Assembly (NCBI GenBank): GCA_037126765.1
Contig: JBBCBC010000025.1
Coordinates: 17,602,175-17,666,174, forward strand
DNA from: Stenogyne calaminthoides
Taxonomy: Eukaryota; Streptophyta; Magnoliopsida; Lamiales; Lamiaceae
Length of the DNA: 64,000 bases
Direction: 5' to 3'
Below are positions 46,589-57,271 of the stretch, piece by piece. Both the position numbers and the translations under genes were made by a program. How positions within the stretch are numbered: the first letter of the stretch is position 1; each line of letters starts with the position of its first letter. The notes below the pieces were generated by a model. That model saw only the letters and a list, made by a program, of their open reading frames with translations. It was not told the origin of the DNA and made no database searches.

Positions 46589-47275
46589 TATCACTGTTGT
46601 ATACAAGAAAACTATCATTGTTGTTCAGGAAAAACTTTCACTGCTACACAAAAAAAGTATCACTATTGTTCAAAATAAATCTCATTGTTGTTCATAATAG
46701 CTTTCACTGTAAAGCCAAAAAAGTATCACTGTTGTATACAACATTACTATCACTGTTGTTCAAGAAAAACTTTCACTGCTACACAAAAATAGTATCACTG
46801 TTGTTCAAAATAACTCTCATTGTTGTTCATAATAACTTTAACTGGTAAGCCAAAAAAGTATCACTATTGTATACAAGAAAATTATCACCGTTGTTCAAGA
46901 AAAACTTTCACTACTACACAAAAAAAGTATCACTATTGTTCAAAATAATTCTCAGTGTTGTTCATAATAACTTTCACTGTAAAGCCAAAAAAGTATCACT
47001 GTTGTACACAAGAAAACTATCACTGTTGTTCAAGAAAAACTTTCACTGCTACACAAAAAATTATCACTGTTGTTCAAAATAACTCTCACTGTTGTTCATA
47101 ATAACTTTCATTGTAAAGCTAAAAAAGTATCATTGTTGTATACAAGAAAACTATTACTATTGTTCAAGAAAAACTTTCACTGCTACACAAAAAAAATACC
47201 ACTATTGTTCTAAATAACTCTCATTGTTTTTCATAATAAATTTCACTGGTAAGCCAAAAAAATATCACTGTTATG
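46589..47275. repeat. Intronic minisatellite 2: 135-bp higher-order repeat
   Basis: The marker TATCA(C/T)T(G/A)TTGTA(T/C)ACA begins at 46589, 46724, 46859, 46994 and 47128, then a decayed TATCACTG at 47263. The period is 135 bp (134 once). Each period holds six related units of about 22-23 bp based on TATCACTGTTGTT and TTTCACTG. Confidence 0.9.
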
Positions 47276-48302
47276 AAGAGAGACTACCACTATATATAAT
47301 GCATAAATAAACTGAAAAATTACCTGAGTAACAGATCCTTCAACAACTGTTTCTTCAGCCTCGATGTCTTCATTGACGTCCTTCTTCCCTCCATCAGCAT
47401 CCTTCTTACCTTCATCAACATTCTTCTTCCCTCCATCGACATCCTTCTTCCCTCCATCATCTTCAAGAATTTTATCATTCAAACAGAGAGGATGTACAAT
47501 CAATTCTCCATTGCCGTATGATCCAGCTTCAAATTCTTGATCACATCTCATAGCAATACTCTTATCGTTCCAATGTTGAATTAATGGAAGAGTAGATGGT
47601 TGAACAACACCCCGCCATTTCAGTCTATGAAAATACACAATTTGTAGCAATAAAATGCAACCAGTAAGACTCTTTTGGTTACCATTTTTTTGTACAATTT
47701 AATAGCGTCACAAAGCTTCTCCAAAACAAACGAACACCAATCCATCTTTGGTATCATATCCACCTCCTCACAAGACTTGAGGTACATGTTTGTAATCAAG
47801 TGGTTGGATGTAGGAGCCAAGAAGGATGAGAGTGCAAAGTAGACAAAAATTCTTTTGCAATCATCACCACTGTCAGCTAATTTATGCACTGTAGCCTTTG
47901 ATAAGCACTTAACGGGAGCACCAGTCTGAATTCCACACTTTCCGAAAAATGGAGGAAGAGGACCGTCATGTTGCCTTGAATACTTCATTACTGGAGTACC
48001 TTTATTTCTAGGAAGCTTAAAAACTGCAAACACATCATTTGCTGTGATTGCAAAGCTACGATGATCATCAATTTTAAGCATTCGACTGGTACCATTGAAG
48101 TTATTCACCAACCAGTTTAGCATATTTTGGTTGGACTTAGAGCACCTAGTAATATCAAGGGATAGAAGGTCACCAAACCCAATGCTCCTCACATCATGTT
48201 TTTGTTTTTCTGTAAGTTTGTTGATCAACTTACAGAGACTCATAGGCCTACTCTGGAAATTAATATCACTGCACAAAAAAGAAAAAACTACAATCATTCA
48301 AT

Positions 48303-48475
48303 AAAACTATCACGGTTATGTTATAAAAGTATCATTGTTATGTTATAAAAGTATCACTGTTATACTATAAAACTATCACTGTAATACTACGAAACTATCA
48401 TTGTTTTAGTATAAAACTATCACTGTTATATATTAAAACTATCACGGTTATGATATAAAATTATCACTGTAATTT
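48303..48475. repeat. Intronic minisatellite 3, about eight 22-bp units
   Basis: Units of the form CTATCACTGTTATATTAAAA, 22 bp apart, lie in the first intron of the Ulp1-like pseudogene. The core TATCACTGTTAT is the same as in minisatellite 1. Confidence 0.85.
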
Positions 48476-48720
48476 AAATAAACATTATCACCACCATTTA
48501 CCTGGTAGATTTGGCCTTTGTAACTTTGTTTCGATCAGTTTGAGGAACTACTTTTCTTCTCAACAGTTTTGATCATTGCATTATCCATATTGTTGTTTGT
48601 AGGATGGACACATAACACTCCTTCCTTCAAATACTTAATAATCGGAGTATTAAGTTCATCATATCGGTCATGTGATTTTTTTTTAGATGATGGTCAAGCA
48701 CATTGTTTTGACCTCATTTC

Positions 48721-49052
48721 TGTTACAAACGAAATTCAAGAAGATAAGTATTGGGAACAAGAGCAAGGGAATCGAACAGTAAATGAAAGACAAACAATGT
48801 TCCTAACAATAAGTAAAATAGAAATTGCAAAAACACAAAGATAAATGCCCATTTTAACTTGTAAGCTGTGTATTTTAAATCATTTTCATTTCTATCCTAG
48901 TTGTTCTTCAATACAGAAATGATTCTATAGAAACGAATCAATTAACGGTATCCTTAGTTTAAAAAATTCACCAAAGGTCCATATCAAAACCTTCAACCTT
49001 CATCTTAATCAATTATGGAAAAGAAGAAGGTCAAGTTAGATAAAGTGTAGGT
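48721..49052. other. Noncoding sequence between the Ulp1-like pseudogene and copia-4
   Basis: AT-rich sequence with no gene seen. It may contain the promoter of the Ulp1-like gene. The last five bases, TAGGT (49048-49052), are the candidate left target-site copy of copia-4. Confidence 0.4.
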
Positions 49053-50879
49053 TGTTGGGAGATGAATTTAATAAAGAAGTTTTGATTAGATCCCAAAAAC
49101 CCCTGAGTATGACATGTATCAGGACATCTTGATAGTATAGGATCAGGATCAGGATCAGGTTTCAATAGATACTAGGGATCAGGATTATCTGCACCATGTA
49201 TAGTCAGCTGATATAGATCAGGGAATTTTAGAATACTGAAGACTCAGAAGACTCTGAAGAATCACAAGTATACTAAAGACTCAGAAGACTCAAGAAGGCG
49301 AAGTCCACGAAGACTCGAGAAACCGATCGAGTAAGCTCGGGGAATATCACGAAGACCCAGAAGATCTCAAGAAATTTGTTTGTGTACTGAACAAAAAGGA
49401 CCTTGAACCACTATCTTAATAAAATAGTGTTATGTTCATTCCTAGTACAAACAAACAGAATGTTAGACATTTGTGGACATTAAGGAACATATCAGTTCAA
49501 CAAGTCAACCTAAAAGAGTCATTTTGTTTGTCTATGTTCAAAGAAGGATTTCAACCAATAAGGGGGCAACAACAATGTACTTTACTGACACAGAAAGCGA
49601 CATCTCACTGAAGAAATGTCAGGACTGATATCTTCCAGTTCACAGAAGTTGATGATTGGCTACATAGCTGCATATTTCCTAAAACATGCGAGGGAGTGTT
49701 CAAACCCTAAAAATAGTCGTTCATCAATAAGCAGAAGAGGAAACTCTTGAGGCTATCTCTTCCAACGGATAGTTTTTCAAAGAGTAACCATTGGAGAAGT
49801 TGCCTATAAATACTAGTGACCTTCACCATTGAAAGGTTACGGGAAATTTCAAGCAACTCAAGAGCTCATTCGTATTCTTGCAAATTGAAGCACTCGAAAA
49901 ACCTAGAATTTCCCAAGTGTTTCACATTGGAGAGAGCTCATTCACTAAGCCTAGATTTGATAGAAATATCCAAAGCTTAGTAGAGATATCCTAGCATTTG
50001 CACTTGTGCTTATTGTAAAGGATATCTCACCTTAGTTGGAAACCAACCCAAACCCAAACCCTTTGATAAGGTAGTTTGAGTGTGTGTGATTTGTTGGTGA
50101 GTTAGAGTTGTAAAGAGTGAGTAAGCTGCAGGTTAGTCATCCAGAAAACTCTAGAGGAGAAGTTAGTAAGCTACTTGTGGTAGTCTGAAAACTTGTGTGT
50201 GTTTGAGTTAGTAAGCTGCAGTGAGTCAGCCAGAAAACTCAAGGTAGAAAAGTAAGTAAGCTACAGTGAGTTAGCCTGGAAGCTTTAGGAAGTGGTTAAT
50301 GAAATTTCTCGAAGATCAAAGAGAGTGGACGTAGGAGCTTGAGTCTCTGAACCACTATAATTGTTGTGTTGTTTGCTTTATGTACTGCATTTTATCTGTT
50401 GCATGTTTTTCACTGAAAGCATATTTCACTGATACTCAGTTGGAAACAATCCACTGAATGTGCATTAACTAATTCACAACCCTAAACCACTATTTTACTA
50501 AGGAAGAGATTTTTAGCAAACTAAAACGAGTATAAACTTAGGGCCAACCATTCCGCACTCTTGATTAGCTAGAACAGATAGTTACCAAACTGAACTAACT
50601 CTCTATCGAGTATTCAAGAAGATAATTATCGATCCAAGCTTCTCGGGATCTCCGATAAAAACTCAGATCGGTTGGGCTAATCTGAAAATTCTTGAAAATT
50701 TCGCTTTCGGGATCACATCTCGATGAGACTTTCACTCAGGGCGATTTGTGTTTCTCAGGGCAAAATTCTCAGGACAACCTAACCCATCTGATCTCAGTGA
50801 AGAAAAAGTTTTAAAAATCACTGAACACATGTATTCCCCCCCCATACACGTGTGAGACTCGTTTGCAAAGGGACCAACA
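49053..50879 (+). repeat. Copia-4 5' LTR
   Basis: It begins TGTTGGGAGATG and ends AAAGGGACCAACA, 1827 bp. It has a GAGTGGACGTAGGAGC...CCACTATAA block in common with the other Sirevirus LTRs. TATA-like TATAAATAC is near 49804. It contains repeated AGTAAGCTGCAG/AGTAAGCTAC units near 50120-50270. Confidence 0.88.
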
Positions 50880-50881
50880 AG

Positions 50882-50893
50882 TGGTATCAGAGC
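50882..50893 (+). other. Copia-4 primer binding site
   Basis: TGGTATCAGAGC two bases after the LTR end, the usual plant tRNA-Met complement. Confidence 0.9.
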
Positions 50894-51003
50894 AGTGGTT
50901 CATTTTTTACCACTTGCTTTGGTAGCCATAGTTTATTTGCTGAAAGACTATGGTGGTCTACTGAATAGATCGTATTGCTGATATCTTACAAGGATCATTC
51001 ATC

Positions 51004-52873
51004 ATGCCTTCTAAGAAACTTCCTATGTTCTCTGTTGAGAGCTTTGACCTAAGGAGACTGAGAATGCAGGCTCATCTGTATTCCAAACATGAGAGAATGT
51101 GGAGAGTGGTTTCTGAAGGACCATTCAAATATACTGTTGTGAATCCCAGAATTACTGATACTGAGAGGAATGATCTCAGAGATGAATTTCCAAAACCTGA
51201 TGATCAACTTACTCCTGATGAGAGAAAGTTAGTCAATTTGGACTACATTGCTAAAGATACTCTATATGGCACTATTGATGATGGTGTTATGGGGATGATT
51301 TCTCACTGTGAAACTGCAAAAGAAATATGGGACACACTTGCTATCATGTGTCAAGGCACAGATCATATTAAAGAGAACAAACTTTATGTTGCTATTGGAA
51401 AGTTTGATAGCTTTGAAATGGAAGATGGTGAATCCATTGACAAACTGGAAGTCAGATTCACTAGCATTATGAATGATCTGAATGCTCTTGGGAAAAGATA
51501 CCCACAGAGAGAAGTGGCACTGAAAATTCTTAGAGGATTGTCTAAGAAATGGGATATACATGTTGTGGTGATTGAAAACACCAAAAATATTAATTCCATG
51601 CCATACCAACAAGTTTTCTCTGAACTGAAAGCTTATGAGTTTGTGATTGACAAGAAAACTAAGAAATCTGATAGCAAAGATGATTCTTCATCTAGCAAAA
51701 ATGTGGCCTTTAAAGCCAAAGAGAAATCCTGTAAATCTAGAGAGTCTGAGAACTCACTTGCCCAAAATCAGGATGAGCAAAAGGATAAACTAGTACTGAT
51801 GGCAAGAAGGTTTGAAAGACTCAATAGCCGATATGGAAAATATAAGAAATATTACAAAAACCACAGGTACAAGAACAGGAATAACTCAGAGGCTGAGGAC
51901 AAATCCACTGAGAAAAGGAAGGACCACAAAGTTGAGGGTTCCTTATCCAGAATGAAGGACTCCAAGACCAAGGAGGAAAGTGATCAGGATGATGATACCA
52001 ACAGATGCTACAACTGTCAGAAGAAAGGTCACTTCCAATATGACTGACCTGAGATGAGTGTTAAAGAAAGAAAGGAGAGACGAGCAAAGAGAGACAGAAA
52101 GATCTCCAGCAAGAAGGTTATGATTGGTGAAGAAGAAGAAGAAGAACAATTTGAAGAAGGATCTAGTTCTTCAGATGAGATATTCTCAGATAGTGACAGT
52201 GATGATATCTGCGTTGTTGCTATGGAGGAGGTAAATTCTTCTATCTCTGTTGTTGCTCCTACACAAGCACATGAGTTCTAAAGTTCAACTGTAACCAGTA
52301 ACTTTGACCTGATGGATTCTTTTGAGAATCTTATGAAGGACTATTCTGTGTTACAAGAACTACTCACAGAAACTCAAGAGCAGAAAAAGAGAAGGTGATA
52401 GAAATCCTGAATTGATAGAAATTCTGAAGTGGAAAGACTCTAAAAATGCTGAGATCACTTCTCAATTGATGGGAACTACTGATGAACTAGATGTTCTGAA
52501 AGTACAACTCTCAGAAAAAGAGAATGTGATAGAAATCCTGAATGGAAAATTAGAGAAATCCACTGAGGAGATTCAGCTTATCAGAACTGAGTTCAATGAC
52601 CTCTTTGATAAGCATGAGACTCTAAAGAAAAGTGAGGATAGTGCGCAGAGAAAGTTAGCTCTATTGAATTTTGCATCTAAAGTAATAGATGAAATTCAGA
52701 GTTATCAAAGACCTGCAACTATAAAGGCTGGATTGGGATATAATCCAGGGGGAACCTCACAGAGTCTTCTGAATGCTGCTTCTAGTAGAAATAAGACTGT
52801 CTTTGTTAAACCAGTGGCTTGTACTAATCTTCTCACTGAAGAACAGCCCATAGTTTTAGACAAGGGTAAATGA
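51004..52873 (+). pseudogene. gag: Copia-4 gag with extended coiled-coil region (broken)
   Basis: ATG 51004 opens a 347-codon frame with a UBN2-type gag core (AKEIWDTLAIMCQGTD, ALKILRGLSKKWD) and a zinc knuckle CYNCQKKGHFQYD whose last Cys codon is a TGA stop (52045). The same reading continues at 52054 with an acidic EEEEEE and Ser/Asp-rich stretch and, after a further stop near 52396, a coiled-coil-like segment at 52412-52873 ending TGA. A long C-terminal extension after the zinc knuckle is common in Sirevirus gags. Confidence 0.82.
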
Positions 52874-52876
52874 CCT

Positions 52877-55520
52877 ATGGTTTCAGAAAAACTGAAGGTT
52901 CAGGGAAGAAAGCCCAAACCTCAGGAAAAGGCTAGAAAACTTGAACACTCAGTAGGAAATTTTCAGGCCAGTACTTCAAAGCCTCGGGCCAAGAATACCA
53001 ACCTGAAGAAATCTGCACTGAACCATCAGAGGAATTTTCAAAAGAGAAACACTCAGCAGAGATATTCTCAACTGAAAAGACCAAGTCCTCAGATTACTGA
53101 AAGACCGCAATTTCAGTACAGGCAACCTAAACCCCACTTGTCTAAGGGTAAAGGTTTCCTGAACCCAAGTCAGCAGAGACAGAGACCAGCTGCACCAAAG
53201 CTAAGGCATTTGAACAAAAGGCCTGAACCTAGGAAGAACTCTAAGGCTCATGTTCATGCTAAGGCTGGCACTCATACACAGGGTACTGCCAAGGCACGTA
53301 GGGTGGTGAATGTGTATGTAGATGTTTATGGGAGACAAATCAGCCACTCTAAAGTAATTAGAGTTATCAGGCAGATTTGGGTTCCAAAAGGTACAGCTAA
53401 CCTAGTAGGACCCTACACCAAATGGGTACCTAAGGCCAGATCTGTTTTTCAGGTGAAGGAAAAGGGCACTGAGCTGAATGAAGACAACATAGCCTTGGTG
53501 AGTGGAAATGAATTGGCACCTGCTGCATGGTATCTGGACAGTGGATTTTCAAGACATATGACAGGATATAAGCAATTACTCACTGACTATGTTGAGCAAA
53601 AAGGCCCTCAGATTACATTTTGAGACAACTCCAAAGGACAGACTGAAGGATATGGAACTCTTGAAGTTGATTCTGTTCATATCCATGGTGTTTCATATGT
53701 GTCTGTTTTAAAGCATAATTTGCCTTCTATCATCCAATTTTGTGATAAAGGATTCAGTGTTGAGTTCTCAAAGAACTTATGTTATGTGAAAGACAATACT
53801 TCACAACAAATATTACTGACTGGTACTAGAAAAGGAAATGTGTATTTTGCTGATTGGAAATTATCTGCTAAAGATACATGTTTGGTTGCAAAAAGTTCTA
53901 CTGATACCAGTTGGTTGTGGCACAAAAGGCTGAATCAGTTAAACTTCAAAACCCTGAACAAACTTGCAAGATTAGAACTTGTGAGGGGGTTACCAAATGA
54001 AGTATTCAGTAAAGACCATGTGTGTGATGTTTGTCAGAAAGGAAAACAAATCAGAGCATCATTCAAAAGCAAAGTAGAAGTTTCTACTGACAGAATATTA
54101 CAACTGTTACATATGGATCTTTTTGGTCCAGTGACACCTGTGAGTACTAATGGCAGGAAATATACACTTGTGGTAGTTGATGACAACTCTAGATACACAT
54201 GGGTCATATTCTTACTCAGTAAGAAAGAGACTCACACAAAACTGCCTGAACTACTGAAAAGACTCAGCACTGAAAAGAATCTGAATGTGGTCAAAATCAT
54301 ATCAGATAAAGGAACTAAATTTATCAACCATATTATATTTGATTATTGTGCAACAAATGGAATAGCTCATGAAACATCAGCTGTAAGGACCCCACAACAG
54401 AATGGTGTTGCTGAAAGAAGAAATAGGACTCTGAAAGAAGCTGCAAGAACAATGATTGTTGAAGCTGATATTCCTAAGAGATTTTGGGTTGAAGCTATCA
54501 ACACTGCATGCTACTCTCAGAACAGATCCATATTGACCAAGAATCAAGGAAAAACTCCTTATGAGCTGTGGAATGAAAGGAAGCCTCTTGTTTCTTTATT
54601 TCGTGTGTTTGGTTGCAAGTGTTTCATACACAATAATGCTAAAGATCAGTTGAAAACCTTTGATAGCAAACCTGATGAAGGAATATTCTTAGGATATTCT
54701 GAAGTCAGTAAAGCCTTCAGAGTTTACAACTGTAGGACTCTTATTGTGGAAGAAACACCTCATGTTGTTTTTGATGAATCTACTTGTGTTCAGAAGAAAC
54801 AGGAACATGACTCAGGAGAACTGACCAAGAGAATCACCAGACTTAGCCTAAAAAAGAATGATAAAACATCCTCTGAACCTGAAAAGAAGAAGTCAGTCAT
54901 TTTCTACGAATGAAGTGAATCAGACTCAGACAAAGAAGTTCAGGATGGAAATACTCAGAATGGTGAGACTCAGGATGGAAATTCTCCACTGAAGAAAAGC
55001 CAACACACTGAAGCTGACCAATCTGAACATACACCAGTTCAGACTCAGGTATGTAATGCCGATGAAGATGTGGTCACAGCTGAGGTAAACTCTGAATCTA
55101 TCAACCAAGGGAGAACAAATGTCTCTGACAATGTTCTGAATGGAATTTCCCCTGAGGAAGATGATTCACTCTCTCCTTTTCTGTTGTTCCCTGAATTTGA
55201 TGAATTACCTGAACCTAACATTTATGATATTGAGGATACTACTGAAGGGGGAACATCCAGGAGAAAATGGTTGGATAGTCATCCTACAAGTCAGATTGTG
55301 GGTAATCTATCAGAAGGAGTTAAAACAAGAAGGTTCCATGGAGAAAGTGCTTTGTTCTGCTGCTTCCTATCTAAAAAAGAACCTACTGAGATTGACGAAG
55401 CTCTTCAAGATTCTTTCAGGATTACTGCTATGCAAGAAGAGCTGAATCAGTTCACAAGAAATGAAGTTTGGGAGCTAGTGGACAGACCTAAGAGGCACAA
55501 TGTGATTGGAACTAAGTGTG
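52877..55520 (+). pseudogene. pol: Copia-4 pol: protease, integrase, start of RT
   Basis: A basic Gln/Pro/Lys-rich linker (52877-53450) precedes protease AWYLDSGFSRHMTG (about 53524). A TGA at 53621 breaks the frame. GAG-pre-integrase SWLWHKRLNQL (about 53910) and integrase with HMDLFGP, ISDKGTKF and the Glu of GVAERRNRT lie in an open 404-codon frame (53699-54913). A TGA at 54911 precedes a variable linker, and RT starts with VWELVDRPKRHNVIGTK before the break at 55520. Confidence 0.87.
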
Positions 55521-57075
55521 TGTAGGTCCTGAACGGGTTTCGTGAGGGCAAAAGTCTAGAGGGGAGGGGTGGATAGACTTCTGAATTTTTTTTCATGCAG
55601 ATCAGGTGTGATTGCAGTTTGCCTGATCAGAGTGCAAGTGAATCAGTTTGGATTGATATCCAACTTACTGATCGCCTGAGGGCAGATCATTTCGGTGTCT
55701 ATCAGTTTAACTTATTATGCGGAAGCTAGTTTATACCCGTGTGAAAAACCAGTTTATAACAAATCAGATTCCGAAGCTGTTTTCAATCAGATGACTATGG
55801 AGTCAATCTGATCAGATCAGTAGCTTGGTGCTAACTGATCCTAACTCAGAATATATATGCAGATTTAATCAAGTTGTGTGCAATAGTGTAAAGCAGTTAA
55901 TCAATCAGGTAAATGCACACAAGATTTATAGTGGTTCGGACAACCAGTCCTACGTCCACTCTTCCCTATCACAAGGGGCACCAACTTAACCAACTTAATC
56001 AACTGGACTTAGATTATTGTGTTAGTCCAACACACTACACCAACAGATATTTATAGAGTTCTCACTCAACCGATCCCAGAAATCAGAACTAGAAACCTTA
56101 GTCTGAAATCTTGCTAAACAAACTTAACCTAACTTTGAGTTTTGGGTAAGATTCGTTGTTTGTTCCAACTTTGAAATCTATCCTAGTAGTTAAGTAGCCT
56201 AGCAGCTAGAGGATAAGATTTCTGTGCTAAGAACTATGAGATGAACACTTAGAAAAATAATCTTCAAGGTTGTGTTCTTCGTTCGGAAATTTGGCTATAG
56301 TATGAGCTTCTTGATAATTTCCGTCTTGTTTACTCTGAAGAGTAATCCCATATTTATAGACCTCGAAATCAAAGAGCCGTTGGAGAGCAATTTGAATTTC
56401 TGGCTATATTTGGTAGATTTGCAAGATTGATTTGACGTGCTCAGGGGCGGCATGGCCGAAAGCGTGAATAGTGTCTTTTGTAGCCGTTTTGGCTTTGCAG
56501 CGCCGAATCCCGCAGTGTCAGCCTTTTTGCGTACGTGTCGCTCTCTCATTGGTTTCACAAGTACAACACTTCAGCGTTTGTTCTACCAACTAAAGTTTGA
56601 CATTCTTCTTGTCGAAGATTCGTATGATCTGGTGTAACATTTAGTTAACACCAGGAGTGAGCTGACCTAATCATATAACTGATCAGTCTACCAAGTAGAG
56701 TCTTCTAATGCCGGTTGTCTTAGCACAACTTGCAGACTGGGGTGATGTAGGTCTTCTGGTCTTCTTGAGTCATCTGATCTTAAGGTCTTCTAACTTGAGC
56801 TTTATGTCTTCACCTGATCATCTGACTTCTTCCTGTCTTCTGACTTGTTTAGTCTTCTGATCATCTGACCTTATCTGGTCATCTGATAATTTGACCTGAC
56901 CTATACATATTGAGTTCCCCCTCAATATGTGACCTATCTTTTACATCAGTTATCTATACATTTCAGCTGGTCATCTTAATCTGATTCTAAATCATCAGTC
57001 AGCTAACAGATCTGACTGGTCCTATTACAACCTGTTTTGGAACTTCCATCAAAACTTAATACAAATTTCCCAACA
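55521..57075 (-). repeat. Sirevirus-5 3' LTR
   Basis: On the - strand it begins TGTTGGGAAATTTGTATT and ends GTTCAGGACCTACA, 1555 bp. It is related to LTR1-3 throughout. TATA-like TATAAATAT lies near 56050 on the - strand. Confidence 0.88.
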
Positions 57076-57088
57076 ATTTCGCCCTTTT
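57076..57088 (-). other. Sirevirus-5 polypurine tract
   Basis: AAAAAGGGCGAAAT on the - strand, directly before the LTR. One C interrupts the purine run seen in Sirevirus-1. Confidence 0.75.
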
Positions 57089-57271
57089 TGATGGAACCAA
57101 AACACTTAATCAGAAAAACAGATAACATAAATAGAAATACAGATAATGTAAAACAGTGCACACTTCAGAAGACAATGAGATGTTGTCTTAGAATCAGAAA
57201 GATAGAACATTTTATTCAGATAGGTGTGAGCATTACAGATTACATAAAATGTATCATCTGATTCCAAGTTG

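Larger units (their letters stand above)
43347..48720 (-). pseudogene. Ulp1/C48-type SUMO-protease-like gene with DUF1985-like N-terminus, multi-exon, broken
   Basis: Read on the - strand. A first exon (about 48720-48505) precedes an exon at 48272-47650 with RSIGFGDLLSLD, LNWLVNNFNG and FAITANDVFAVFKLP, the pattern of the DUF1985 region often fused to Ulp1-like proteases in plant genomes and transposons. A continuation to 47324 has HRLKWRGV and a 7-residue GGKKDVD-type repeat. An exon at 46529 is interrupted by a solo LTR and resumes at 44872. Four C-terminal exons end with HYATVV, LDN and HDDVCG, resembling the His/Asp/Cys catalytic positions of C48 peptidases. Copia-2 begins right after that. 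Frameshifts lie near 48540, 47680 and 44410 and a TAA at 44560. It could be a host gene or transposon cargo. Confidence 0.65.
49053..55520 (+). mobile_element. Copia-4: Sirevirus-like Ty1/copia, 5' part, cut by Sirevirus-5
   Basis: 5' LTR, primer site, gag, protease, integrase and the first residues of RT lie in order on the + strand. The element stops in RT at 55520, exactly where the inverted Sirevirus-5 LTR starts. The rest should lie beyond that insertion but is not found in the window, since Sirevirus-5 is itself truncated. Confidence 0.88.

Noticed and set aside
55516..55525. GTGTG as the target-site duplication of Sirevirus-5
   Set aside because: The other end of the element is truncated, so no second copy can be compared; simple-sequence overlap with the LTR start makes the boundary ambiguous.
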